Positions 8,366 to 16,273 of a DNA stretch of 33,794 nucleotides are shown here, one piece after another (the first letter of the stretch is position 1; each line of letters opens with the position of its first letter). The stretch is from an uncultured beta proteobacterium (GTDB lineage Bacteria; Pseudomonadota; Gammaproteobacteria; Burkholderiales; Burkholderiaceae_C). Under the pieces are notes generated by a model, which was not told the origin of the DNA, did no database searches, and worked only from the letters and a program-made list of their open reading frames with translations. The DNA is taken from contig CAIRBF010000165.1 of assembly GCA_903876715.1 (NCBI GenBank), forward strand, positions 1-33,794, in the 5' to 3' direction. Position numbers and translations under genes: made by a program.

Positions 8366-9070
8366 TCACCGCGGAACGAGGCGCAGCTTGCGGCGCAGGT
8401 ACTCGAAGTTGATGCCGTACTGTTCCGCGGTGTTCATGTCACGGTGCAGGCGCTGGACCAGCTCGGGCGCGAACAGCTCGCCGACTCCGCCGCCAGCCAT
8501 GGCGAGCAGCTGGATGCGGCAGGCGGTCTCGAGCGTCAGGGCCAGGATGGTGGACTCCTCGATCGACGCGCCGACGACCGCCACGCCGTGGTTGCGCATC
8601 AGCACGGCCTTGTGCGGGCCCAGCGCCTGGGCCAGCGCCGCGCCCTTCTGCGGCGAGCGGATCAATTCGATCGTGTCCGTGTAGACCGGCAGCCCGTCAT
8701 GGAAGGTGACCGCGGGCTGGCTGATGGGCAGCAGGGGCCGGCACGTGGCGGAGAAGGCGACCACATGGGTCGGGTGCGTGTGGATGACGCTGTGGACGTC
8801 CGGCCGGACCTTGTAGATCTCCGAATGGATGTAGACCTCGCTGTGCCGACGCCCGCCGCCGGCGATCTTCTCGCCGCCGAGGTTGCAGACGACGATGTTT
8901 TCGGCCGTGATCTCGTCGAAGCCACGGCTGTGCGGCTTCATCAGGAAGTGCGTCGGATCGCCTGGCATGCGCACCGATATGTGGCCGCGGGTCAGGTCCC
9001 CTTGGCCGTCGGCATCGATGATGTGGCCGGCGTCGATGAGCTTGCGGCAGATGTCGTCGAGCGTGTCCAT
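8366..9070 (-). CDS. Class II aldolase/adducin family protein
   Basis: This 234-residue protein has the zinc-binding residues of class II aldolases: His97 and His99 in VIHTHPTH and His161 in RNHGVAV, with Glu78 in RHSEVYIHSEIY as the probable acid/base. Members cleave sugar phosphates (fuculose-1-phosphate aldolase, ribulose-5-phosphate epimerase), but relatives in aromatic pathways are decarboxylases, for example of dihydroxyphthalate. Given its place four bases after the Rieske oxygenase gene, decarboxylation or retro-aldol cleavage of a hydroxylated product is more likely than sugar metabolism. The start at 9070 begins the conserved domain (MDTLDDICRK); longer in-frame options run into the upstream gene. 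The substrate is unknown. Confidence 0.9.
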   Translation of the reverse strand: MDTLDDICRKLIDAGHIIDADGQGDLTRGHISVRMPGDPTHFLMKPHSRGFDEITAENIVVCNLGGEKIAGGGRRHSEVYIHSEIYKVRPDVHSVIHTHPTHVVAFSATCRPLLPISQPAVTFHDGLPVYTDTIELIRSPQKGAALAQALGPHKAVLMRNHGVAVVGASIEESTILALTLETACRIQLLAMAGGGVGELFAPELVQRLHRDMNTAEQYGINFEYLRRKLRLVPR

Positions 9071-9074
9071 GGCC

Positions 9075-10316
9075 TCAGGGTTCGAAGACCAGGCCGAGCG
9101 CGTCGGCCACGGGGCTGAAGCGAACGTGGGTGCGCGAGACGAAGGTGCGGAAGCTGCCACGGAAATGCTTCTTGCCGCGCTCGATGGGCAGGTCGATGCG
9201 CTCGTTGCGCGCCGCATCGCGGATCACGCCCTTCGGGTCCTGCCCCTGCTGCACCTTCTTGATCTCCCGCCGCAGCATGCGCCGGTACAGCGCTATGCCC
9301 ATGTCCGACGCCCCCAGGTTCTCCCGCGTGCGGTCCGCCAGCCGCCCCTGCGTCAGCCACGCCATGATGTCCTGGCCGTCGATGTGGTCCACGCGGAGCT
9401 GGCCGTTCGGCCACTGCAACGGCACCTCGTGCAAGTGCATGCGCTCCAGCAGCCTGGGCGGTACCACCGCACCCGCCGGCGGCACGTAGGCGTGGTACCA
9501 GTAGTGCAGCGTGTTCTCGTCATCCATCGGCACCCGGATCTGGAACACGTACGAGCGCTGGTGCTCGTCCCCGTTGCCCACCGCCAGCATCGTCGGGAAC
9601 ACGATCGGGTGCCCCACCCGCCAGTCGTCACCGTCCTCGCTCTGCCCCTCCAGCAAGCGGTGCTTCGTGATCCCCCACTCGAACTCGCGGAAGTCGATCT
9701 TGCGGTGCGTCGCGCTGATGTGCGTGCGGATCCCCTCCTGCTCCTGCAGGAACTCCAGGTTGCGCCCGTGCAGCCACTCCGCGTGCACCGGGTCCAGCGA
9801 GGTCTCCACGATCTGCAACCAGTTGCACGGGATCACCGCGTGCCCCAGCAGCCGGATCGCCCCTTGCGCCATGAAGCCGTCATAGTGCGGCAGCAGCGGC
9901 GCGGGCAATGGCCCCAGGTAGGCGAACACCATCCCGCCCAACTCCTGCACCGGATAGGCGGTGATCCCCACCTTCTGGCGGAACTGCGGGTTGTCGCCCT
10001 CGAAGGGCTGGCTCAGGCACTTCCCACGGGCATCGAACTCCCAGCCGTGGTACGGGCAGCGCAGCCCGTCCTGCGTGGGCAGGCCGTAGAGGAACGAGGC
10101 CCGTCGGTGCGGGCACTGGTGCTCGACCAGCCCCAGCCGGCCCTGCCGGTCGCGAAACAGCACCAGGTCTTCACCCAGCAGCCGCACCGCCTTCGTCCAG
10201 CGCTCGCGCAACTCCTCGGTCGACGCGATCGGGTGCCAGTAGCGTCTGAGCAGTTCGCCGCAAGGCGTGCCCCGGCCCACCTGGGTCAACAAACGGTTCT
10301 GCTCTTCGGTCTCCAT
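9075..10316 (-). CDS. Rieske non-heme iron oxygenase, alpha subunit
   Basis: This 413-residue protein has an N-terminal Rieske [2Fe-2S] domain with CPH at 68-70 and CPYH at 87-90, and a C-terminal catalytic domain with the mononuclear-iron residues in NWLQIVETSLDPVHAEWLH (Asp175 bridging, His178 and His183 as ligands). The length and the RRYWHPIASTEEL start match the phthalate-dioxygenase/vanillate-demethylase class, whose oxygenases are alpha-only and paired with PDR/VanB reductases. It opens the operon ending with such a reductase at 2195. The substrate is unknown: dihydroxylation or O-demethylation are both possible. It shares only the overall plan with the second oxygenase at 31216, so the two probably act on different compounds. 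Confidence 0.95.
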   Translation of the reverse strand: METEEQNRLLTQVGRGTPCGELLRRYWHPIASTEELRERWTKAVRLLGEDLVLFRDRQGRLGLVEHQCPHRRASFLYGLPTQDGLRCPYHGWEFDARGKCLSQPFEGDNPQFRQKVGITAYPVQELGGMVFAYLGPLPAPLLPHYDGFMAQGAIRLLGHAVIPCNWLQIVETSLDPVHAEWLHGRNLEFLQEQEGIRTHISATHRKIDFREFEWGITKHRLLEGQSEDGDDWRVGHPIVFPTMLAVGNGDEHQRSYVFQIRVPMDDENTLHYWYHAYVPPAGAVVPPRLLERMHLHEVPLQWPNGQLRVDHIDGQDIMAWLTQGRLADRTRENLGASDMGIALYRRMLRREIKKVQQGQDPKGVIRDAARNERIDLPIERGKKHFRGSFRTFVSRTHVRFSPVADALGLVFEP

Positions 10317-10388
10317 GCACGCCCCTGTTGCGTGGTGCCCAGCCCCGCACCGACGAGGAGTATGGTCGCCCCGTCGCCAGGCCAGCGA

Positions 10389-10427
10389 TTAGAGACCTAA
10401 CTCTAACAAAGACCCTGCATAGATCAA
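10389..10427 (-). promoter_or_regulatory. Promoter and operator of the Rieske-ABC-dehydrogenase operon
   Basis: On the minus strand: -35 TTGATC at 10422-10427, 16-nt spacer, -10 TAGAGT at 10400-10405 and the inverted repeat TTAGGTCTCTAA at 10389-10400 sharing one base with the -10. The leader to the Rieske start at 10316 would be about 75 nt. Spacing and repeat position are identical to the promoter at 1232-1270. The gap contains nothing else recognisable. Confidence 0.68.
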
Positions 10428-10469
10428 GGGGCGCAAGGAGCCCGACCCCCCGTGGAAACCCTGGGACGA

Positions 10470-11498
10470 TCAGGAGGACGGTTGCGCCATGCCGAAGCCG
10501 CGCGCGTACTCGCCGTAGACGACCGCCGCCGAGGCGATCATGCGGCGCTTGCGCTCGTCCAGTTCCGCGACGCGCCGCGCGGGGCGACCCGCCCACATCG
10601 AATTCGCCTGCAGGCGCTGGCCCTCGGTGGTCGTGGATCCGGCGGCCAGCAGCACGTCGTCCTCGACGACGGTGCCGGGCGCGAGCCGGCTGCCCATGCC
10701 GACCAGCACCCGGGCGCCGACCGTGCAGTCGTGCAGCAGCACGTTGTGCCCGACCGTGGTGTGCGCGCCGACCACCACGGGCGCGCGCTCGGAACGCAGC
10801 ACGCTGTTGTCCTGCACGTTCGCGGCGGGGCCGACGACGATCCGGCCGAGCGCGCCCTCGACGCGGCAGCCGAACCAGACGCTGCTGCCCTCGGCCAACT
10901 CGATGACACCGGGGCCGTGGACCGTAGCCGCCACAAAGCCTGCGCCCGTGGCGGCCGGCACGGCGCGCGTGGAGACCGGTTCGCCGTGCGGCGTGCGGCC
11001 GCGGACCGCCGCCTGCGCAGCCGCCAGTTCCGCCGCATCGACCGGCCCGACGACCACGGCCGGCACGCCGGCATAGCGCTGGCCCGGCGCCAGGACGGCG
11101 CGCGCGAACACCACCGCGCCGCGCTCGACGATGCTGCCGGCCCCGACGACGGCGGCGTCGAGGATGACCGCATCGTCCTCGACGACGACATCGTCCTGCA
11201 CCGTGCACGCGTGCACGACGGCATTCGCCCCGACGGCCACCCGATCCCCCACGATGGTGCCGCACTGGCCGTGCGAGATGTGCACCGTGCTGCCGGCACC
11301 GAGATGGAAGTCCGCGCCGACCACGATGTCATGCCCGTCGCCGCGCAGCACGGCGTCGCGCGCCAGCGTGGCGCGCGCGCCCAGACGCACGCGACCAAGC
11401 ACGGCGCTGCCCTGCCCCGCGGCCTGCGGCGGCGTGGCCATCGACGGGTGCTCCGGGCCGTAGGGCAGGACAAGAAGGTGGGATGAAGATGAGGTCAT
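10470..11498 (-). CDS. Tandem left-handed beta-helix protein, gamma-carbonic-anhydrase-like
   Basis: About 342 residues containing two successive hexapeptide-repeat beta-helices. The first (roughly residues 35-150) includes RGDGHDIVVGADFHLGAGSTVHI and VGDRVAVGANAVVHACTV; the second (about 195-310) includes IVVGPAANVQDNSVL, VVVGAHTTVGHNVLLHDCTV and ARVLVGMGSRLAPG, which closely follow the gamma-carbonic anhydrase/YrdA pattern. In the second copy the first zinc-histidine position after QDNSVL is Arg rather than His, while the GH and LHDC histidines are kept, so carbonic anhydrase activity is doubtful. A C-terminal helix (ELDERKRRMIASAAVVYGEYARGF) is typical of this family. The start at 11498 (MTSSSSHLLVLPYG) is preferred to a longer one. 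It is divergent from the mutase operon. Function unknown. Confidence 0.78.
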   Translation of the reverse strand: MTSSSSHLLVLPYGPEHPSMATPPQAAGQGSAVLGRVRLGARATLARDAVLRGDGHDIVVGADFHLGAGSTVHISHGQCGTIVGDRVAVGANAVVHACTVQDDVVVEDDAVILDAAVVGAGSIVERGAVVFARAVLAPGQRYAGVPAVVVGPVDAAELAAAQAAVRGRTPHGEPVSTRAVPAATGAGFVAATVHGPGVIELAEGSSVWFGCRVEGALGRIVVGPAANVQDNSVLRSERAPVVVGAHTTVGHNVLLHDCTVGARVLVGMGSRLAPGTVVEDDVLLAAGSTTTEGQRLQANSMWAGRPARRVAELDERKRRMIASAAVVYGEYARGFGMAQPSS

Positions 11499-11616
11499 GG
11501 CAGGTGCGGGGCAAGCGAGGTCGCGGACTGGTCGGCGCGGCCCGCCAATGGCGGCAGTCCAGGCCAAGGGTCGATCGGTTGGTCAGCGCCGCAGTATCCG
11601 ACGTCCCCCGGTCCTC

Positions 11617-11671
11617 TTGACACCCCGGGGCGGCTTCCTACAATGCCACGAATCTCGTATGCGAAATACGA
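11617..11671 (+). promoter_or_regulatory. Promoter of the mutase operon with a perfect inverted repeat
   Basis: TTGACA at 11617-11622, a 16-nt spacer and TACAAT at 11639-11644 form a near-consensus sigma-70 promoter. Start of transcription would be near 11651, and TCGTAT-N5-ATACGA (11655-11671), a perfect 6-bp inverted repeat, lies right at or just after it, a position suited to repression. The GTAT/ATAC half-sites recall GntR-family operators, so autoregulation by the GntR protein at the end of this operon is plausible but unproven. The leader would be about 64 nt. Confidence 0.7.
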
Positions 11672-11714
11672 AATTCCGCACACAACCATTCCGGTGACGA
11701 AAGGACTTCCTGCC

Positions 11715-12122
11715 GTGAGCAACAAGATCCGTGTTCTGCTGGCCAAGGTGGGGCTGGACGGCCACGACCGTGGCGTCAAGATCGTCGCGCGGACGCTGCG
11801 TGACGCGGGCATGGACGTGATCTACACCGGCCTGCACCGCTCACCCGACGAGGTCGTCGCCGCGGCGGTGCAGGAAGACGTGGACGTGCTGGGCGTGAGC
11901 CTGCTGTCCGGCGCGCACATGACCATCTTCCCGAAGCTGCTGGCGGGCCTGAAGGCGCGCGGGGTCGACGACATGATCGTGGTCGGCGGCGGCGTCATGC
12001 CCGACGAGGACGTGATCGCCCTGAAGAACATGGGCGTGCACGAGATCCTGCTGCAGGACACGCCGCCCAACGAGATCATCGCGACCATCGAGCGCCTGGT
12101 TGCCGAGCGCGGCGAGCGCTGA
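11715..12122 (+). CDS. hcmB: 2-hydroxyacyl-CoA (2-hydroxyisobutyryl-CoA) mutase small subunit, B12-binding
   Basis: This 135-residue protein is a stand-alone cobalamin-binding domain: DGHDRG at residues 15-20 gives the DxHxxG motif whose His17 coordinates cobalt, followed by SLLSG at 62-66 and the VVGGGV loop at 89-94. The length matches small subunits of 2-hydroxyisobutyryl-CoA and isobutyryl-CoA mutases. The start is GTG at 11715 with AAAGGA upstream; an ATG at 11643 is excluded because it lies inside the -10 box. It pairs with the large subunit encoded at 14577, with the ligase and GTPase genes between them. The choice of hcm rather than icm rests on active-site residues of the large subunit. 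Confidence 0.86.
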   Translation: MSNKIRVLLAKVGLDGHDRGVKIVARTLRDAGMDVIYTGLHRSPDEVVAAAVQEDVDVLGVSLLSGAHMTIFPKLLAGLKARGVDDMIVVGGGVMPDEDVIALKNMGVHEILLQDTPPNEIIATIERLVAERGER

Positions 12123-12160
12123 TCCGCCCGCATTCCGAGCCCGCCTGGAAGGAGACCACG

Positions 12161-13606
12161 ATGAGCACGATGGAAGACTGGCACTGGCCGCCGCGCTACG
12201 ACAACAGCTACATGCCTGCCGCGGGCAGCCGGCACTGGTTCCCGGTGCGCGAGACCATGCACCCGTCGGACCGCGACCAGGCCATCGTGCAGCGCCTGCG
12301 CGAGGTCTGCAACTACGCCTACACGCACTGCGACTTCTACCGCAACAAGTGGGACGAGGCCGGCTTCCACCCCAGCCAGGTGCGCTCGCTCGAGGACTTC
12401 GAACGCCGCTGCCCCGTCGTGACCAAGGCCGACCTGCGGGCCGCCCAGCACCGCGCGCCGCCCTTCGGCGACTACCTGTGCATCGACCCCTCCGAGATCC
12501 ACCACATCCACGGCACGTCCGGCACCACCGGGCGGCCGACGGCCTTCGCCATCGGTCGCGACGACTGGAACAGCATCGCCAACGCCCACGCCCGCATCAT
12601 GTGGGGCATGGGCATCCGGCCGGGCGACATCGTCTTCATCGCCGCGATCTTCAGCCTGTACCTGGGCAGTTGGGGCGCGATGATCGGCGCCGAGCGCCTG
12701 CGCGCGAAGGCCTTTCCCTTCGGCGCCGGCGCGCCGGGCATGTCCTCGCGCGCCGTGCAATGGCTGTCTCTGATGCGCCCCAAGGCCTTCTACGGCACGC
12801 CCTCCTACGCCCTCTACCTGGCCGAGACGGCCTTGAAGGAAGGCTACAAGCCCGCCGACTTCGGCCTCGAGCGCATGTTCTTCTCTGGCGAGCCCGGTGC
12901 GTCCGTGCCCGGCGTGCGCGATCGCATCATGGAAGCCTGGCAGGCGCAGGTGTTCGACTGCGGCTCGATGGCCGAGATGACCCCGTTCATGAACGTCGCG
13001 GCCAGCGCCGAGTCCGGCGTGGGCATGCTGTGCTGGCAGGACGTCTGCTACACCGAGGTCTGCGACCCCAAGACCTTCGAGCGCGTGCCCTACGGCCAGC
13101 GCGGCACCCCCGTCTACACCCACCTGGAACGCACCTCGCAGCCGATGATCCGGCTCGTCTCGGGCGACCTCGCGCTGTGGACGAACGAGCCCACTGCCTG
13201 CGGCCGCACCTACCCCAGCCTGCCCCAGGGCATCTTCGGCCGCATCGACGACATGCTGACGATCCGGGGCGAGAACGTCTACCCGAGCGAGATCGACGCT
13301 GCGCTCAACCAACTCGTCGGCTACGGCGGCGAGCACCGCATCATCGTCACGCGCGAGCACAACATGGACGAGCTGCTGCTGCGCGTCGAGGCGGACACCG
13401 CGCTCAGCGCGCGTGGCGCCGACGCGCTGCAGGGCTTCCGCGACCAGGTCGCCGACTCCGTGCGCACCCTGCTGGGCCTGCGCACGATGGTCGAGGTGGT
13501 TCCCGCGGGCACCTACCCGCGCACCGACTTCAAGGCCCGGCGCGTGGTCGACGACCGCGCGGTATTCCAGGAAATGGCGCAGCGCCTGGGCGCCGGGAGC
13601 GCGTGA
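12161..13606 (+). CDS. Acyl-CoA ligase, PaaK-like (probable 2-hydroxyacyl-CoA synthetase)
   Basis: This 481-residue AMP-forming ligase of the ANL superfamily resembles phenylacetate-CoA ligases. It has the phosphate-binding loop HGTSGTTGRPT at 117-127, the hinge region GRIDDMLTIRGENVYPSEID at 360-379 and a candidate catalytic lysine in RTDFKARRV at about 458. Its place between the B12 subunit and the GTPase indicates that it activates the acid whose thioester the mutase rearranges, probably 2-hydroxyisobutyrate or another 2-hydroxy acid (inference). GGAGACC precedes the ATG at 12161. Its stop overlaps the next start by one base (TGATG). Confidence 0.86.
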   Translation: MSTMEDWHWPPRYDNSYMPAAGSRHWFPVRETMHPSDRDQAIVQRLREVCNYAYTHCDFYRNKWDEAGFHPSQVRSLEDFERRCPVVTKADLRAAQHRAPPFGDYLCIDPSEIHHIHGTSGTTGRPTAFAIGRDDWNSIANAHARIMWGMGIRPGDIVFIAAIFSLYLGSWGAMIGAERLRAKAFPFGAGAPGMSSRAVQWLSLMRPKAFYGTPSYALYLAETALKEGYKPADFGLERMFFSGEPGASVPGVRDRIMEAWQAQVFDCGSMAEMTPFMNVAASAESGVGMLCWQDVCYTEVCDPKTFERVPYGQRGTPVYTHLERTSQPMIRLVSGDLALWTNEPTACGRTYPSLPQGIFGRIDDMLTIRGENVYPSEIDAALNQLVGYGGEHRIIVTREHNMDELLLRVEADTALSARGADALQGFRDQVADSVRTLLGLRTMVEVVPAGTYPRTDFKARRVVDDRAVFQEMAQRLGAGSA

Positions 13607-14580
13607 TGGCGCAACCGGTGCCGTCGCTGGAGCTGGTGCCGCGAGCGCTGGCGGGGGAGATCCCCGCGATGGCGCGGCTCATGACGCGCGCCGAGGCCGG
13701 GAGCGCCGAATCCCGCCCGGCGCTCGCGCAGCTCTACGCGCGCGCCGGGCGGGCGCACGTGATCGGCGTCACCGGCGTGCCCGGCAGCGGCAAGTCCACG
13801 CTGGTGTCGACGTTGGCGCTGCGGCTGCGCGCCGACGGCAAGCGCGTGGGCGTGATCGCGATCGACCCCAGCAGTCCGTATTCGGGCGGCTCGATCATGG
13901 GCGACCGCATCCGCATGAACGAGCTCGCCCAGGACCCCGGCATCTTCATCCGCAGCATGGCCACGCGCGGTTCGCAGGGCGGCATGGCGCGGGCCTCGCT
14001 CGAGGCCGTGGACGTGCTGGACGCCGCCGGCTACGAAGTCGTCGTGATCGAGACCGTCGGCGTCGGACAGGCCGAGGTCGAGATCGCCCGCGCCGCCCAC
14101 ACCGTGATCGTCGTCTCGGCACCCGGCCTGGGTGACGACATCCAGGCCATCAAGGCCGGGATCCTGGAAATCGCCGACATCCACGTCGTGAGCAAGTGCG
14201 ACCGCAGCGACGCGAACCGCACCATCGGCGACCTGAAGACCATGCTCGCGATGGGCATGGCCAGCATTCCGCGCGGCCACTGGGTCTCGCCGGTGGTGCC
14301 CACCAGCGCGCTGGACGGCACCGGCCTGGACGACCTGATCGCGCAGATCGAGCGCCACGGCGCCTACATGCGCGAGTCCGCGCCCGGGCGTGAACGCGTG
14401 CGGCGGATCGCCGAGTTCCGCATGCTCAAGACCGCCGAAGACCTGCTGTACCAGCGCTACCTGGCCACGCGCCAGGGCCGGCTGGACGTGGTGTCAGCCC
14501 GACTCGCCCAGCGCGAGATCTCGCCTTACCAGGCCGCCGAGGCGTTGCTCGACGGCCTTCATCTCGAGGACCATCCATGA
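13606..14580 (+). CDS. meaB: MeaB-type GTPase chaperone of the B12 mutase
   Basis: This 324-residue G3E-family GTPase has Walker A GVPGSGKST at 57-65, the ETVGVGQ switch at 149-155 and IDPSSPYSGGSIMGDRIRM near 86-104, all hallmarks of MeaB/ArgK. These proteins protect mutases from inactivation and gate delivery and removal of adenosylcobalamin. The G4 position reads SKCD (196-199) instead of the usual NKxD. The start is fixed by TGATG overlap with the ligase gene, and the stop overlaps the mutase large-subunit ATG (ATGA), so translation of the four genes is coupled. Its position beside the mutase subunits is typical of dedicated chaperones. Confidence 0.93.
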   Translation: MAQPVPSLELVPRALAGEIPAMARLMTRAEAGSAESRPALAQLYARAGRAHVIGVTGVPGSGKSTLVSTLALRLRADGKRVGVIAIDPSSPYSGGSIMGDRIRMNELAQDPGIFIRSMATRGSQGGMARASLEAVDVLDAAGYEVVVIETVGVGQAEVEIARAAHTVIVVSAPGLGDDIQAIKAGILEIADIHVVSKCDRSDANRTIGDLKTMLAMGMASIPRGHWVSPVVPTSALDGTGLDDLIAQIERHGAYMRESAPGRERVRRIAEFRMLKTAEDLLYQRYLATRQGRLDVVSARLAQREISPYQAAEALLDGLHLEDHP

Positions 14581-16268
14581 GCACGTCTTCCGCCACCGCC
14601 GACCGCCAGGCCCTGCTGGAGGAGATCCAGTCCTGGGAAGACCACGAGGTCGCCGCCTTCCTCGCCCGGCAGAAGGAAAAGAAGGCGACCTTCCACACCT
14701 TCGGCGGTCTGCCGCTGAAGCGCACCTACACCGCCGCCGACCTGCGCCCGGACCTGCAGGACGCGCTCGGCCTGCCGGGCCGCTACCCCTTCACGCGCGG
14801 GCCCTACCCGACGATGTACCGCAGCCGCAACTGGACGATGCGCCAGATCGCCGGCTTCGGCACCGGCGAAGACACCAACCAGCGCTTCAAGTACCTGATC
14901 GCCCAGGGCCAGACGGGCTTGTCGACGGACTTCGACATGCCCACGCTGATGGGCTACGACTCCGACCACCCGATGTCGGAGGGCGAGGTCGGGCGCGAGG
15001 GTGTGGCGATCGACACGATGGCCGACATGGAGGCCCTGCTGGCCGACATCGACCTGGAGAAGATCTCGGTCTCGCTGACGATCAACCCGACGGCCTGGAT
15101 CCTGCTGGCGATGTACATCGCGCTGGCCAGGAAGCGCGGCTGCGACTTGAACAAGCTCTCGGGCACGGTCCAGGCCGACATCCTCAAGGAGTACATGGCG
15201 CAGAAGGAATTCATCTTCCCGATCGCGCCCTCGGTGCGGCTGGTGCGCGACTGCATCACCTACTGCGCGACGCACATGAAGCGCTACAACCCGATCAACG
15301 TGTCGGGCTACCACATCTCCGAGGCCGGTTCGTCGCCGCTGCACGAGGTGGCCTTCACGATGTGCAACCTCATCACCTACGTCGAGGAGGTGCGCAAGAC
15401 CGGGATGGACGTGGACGCCTTCGCGCCGCGGCTCGCCTTCTTCTTCGTCGCCCAGGCCGACCTGTTCGAGGAGGTCGCCAAGTTCCGCGCCGCGCGCCGG
15501 GTGTACGCACGCATCATGCGCGAGCGCTTCGGCGCCCGCAACCCGGAATCGATGCGGCTGCGCTTCCACTGCCAGACCGCCGCCGCCACGCTGACCAAGC
15601 CGCAGCACAAGATCAACATCGTCCGCACGGCGCTGCAGGCGCTGTCGGCGGTGCTCGGCGGGGCCCAGAGCCTGCACACCAACGGCATGGACGAGGCCTT
15701 CTCGATCCCGACCGAGGAAGCGATGAAGATCGCGCTGCGCACGCAGCAGATCCTGGCCGAGGAGGCGCACGTCACCGAGGTCGTCGACCCGCTGGGCGGC
15801 TCCTTCTACGTCGAGCACCTGACCGACGAGTACGAGCGCCGCATCTTCGAGATCATCGACGAGGTCGACCGCCTGGGCGGCACGGTCAAGCTGATCGAGG
15901 AAGGCTGGTTCCAGCGCCACATCGCCGACTTCGCCTACGAGCAGGCGCTGAACAAGCAGAGCGGGGACAAGCCCGTGATCGGTGTGAACTGCTACCGGGA
16001 GCCCGACGAAGTCTTCGACCTGCACACCCACCCTTACGACCCGAGCTCGGCGCAGCGCCAGATCGACCGCCTGCAGCGTGTGCGCCGCGAGCGCGACGAG
16101 GCGCATGTGCAGGCGCTGCTGGACCGGCTCGTCGAGCAGGCGCAAGACGAGAGCCAGAACCTGATGCCGGTGACGATCGAGCTGGTGGAGGCCGGCGCGA
16201 GCATGGGCGACATCGTCGAGCGCCTGAAGGTCGTCTGGGGCACCTACCGCGAAGTGCCGGTCTTCTGA
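14577..16268 (+). CDS. hcmA: 2-hydroxyacyl-CoA (2-hydroxyisobutyryl-CoA) mutase large subunit
   Basis: This 563-residue protein is the substrate-binding TIM-barrel subunit of a B12-dependent acyl-CoA mutase (TRGPYPTMYRSRNWTMRQ, residues 74-90; GYDSDHPMSEGE; INVSGYHISEAGSSPLHE; LPKPQHK-like TKPQHKINI; DPLGGSFYVE). At the position of the methylmalonyl-CoA mutase Tyr89 it has Ile91 in RQIAGF, and 27 residues later Asp118 in STDFD. In 2-hydroxyisobutyryl-CoA mutase the diagnostic pair is Ile90 and Asp117, with the same spacing. It would therefore interconvert 2-hydroxyisobutyryl-CoA and 3-hydroxybutyryl-CoA, or close homologues. The B12-binding domain is on a separate gene (11715). No 3-hydroxyacyl-CoA dehydrogenase is in the operon. 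Confidence 0.88.
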   Translation: MSTSSATADRQALLEEIQSWEDHEVAAFLARQKEKKATFHTFGGLPLKRTYTAADLRPDLQDALGLPGRYPFTRGPYPTMYRSRNWTMRQIAGFGTGEDTNQRFKYLIAQGQTGLSTDFDMPTLMGYDSDHPMSEGEVGREGVAIDTMADMEALLADIDLEKISVSLTINPTAWILLAMYIALARKRGCDLNKLSGTVQADILKEYMAQKEFIFPIAPSVRLVRDCITYCATHMKRYNPINVSGYHISEAGSSPLHEVAFTMCNLITYVEEVRKTGMDVDAFAPRLAFFFVAQADLFEEVAKFRAARRVYARIMRERFGARNPESMRLRFHCQTAAATLTKPQHKINIVRTALQALSAVLGGAQSLHTNGMDEAFSIPTEEAMKIALRTQQILAEEAHVTEVVDPLGGSFYVEHLTDEYERRIFEIIDEVDRLGGTVKLIEEGWFQRHIADFAYEQALNKQSGDKPVIGVNCYREPDEVFDLHTHPYDPSSAQRQIDRLQRVRRERDEAHVQALLDRLVEQAQDESQNLMPVTIELVEAGASMGDIVERLKVVWGTYREVPVF

Positions 16269-16273
16269 GCGCC

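Noticed and set aside
11643-11714. Upstream ATG that would extend the B12 subunit by 24 residues
   Set aside because: The ATG lies within the -10 hexamer of the operon promoter and the extension has no family resemblance; GTG at 11715 has a ribosome binding site.
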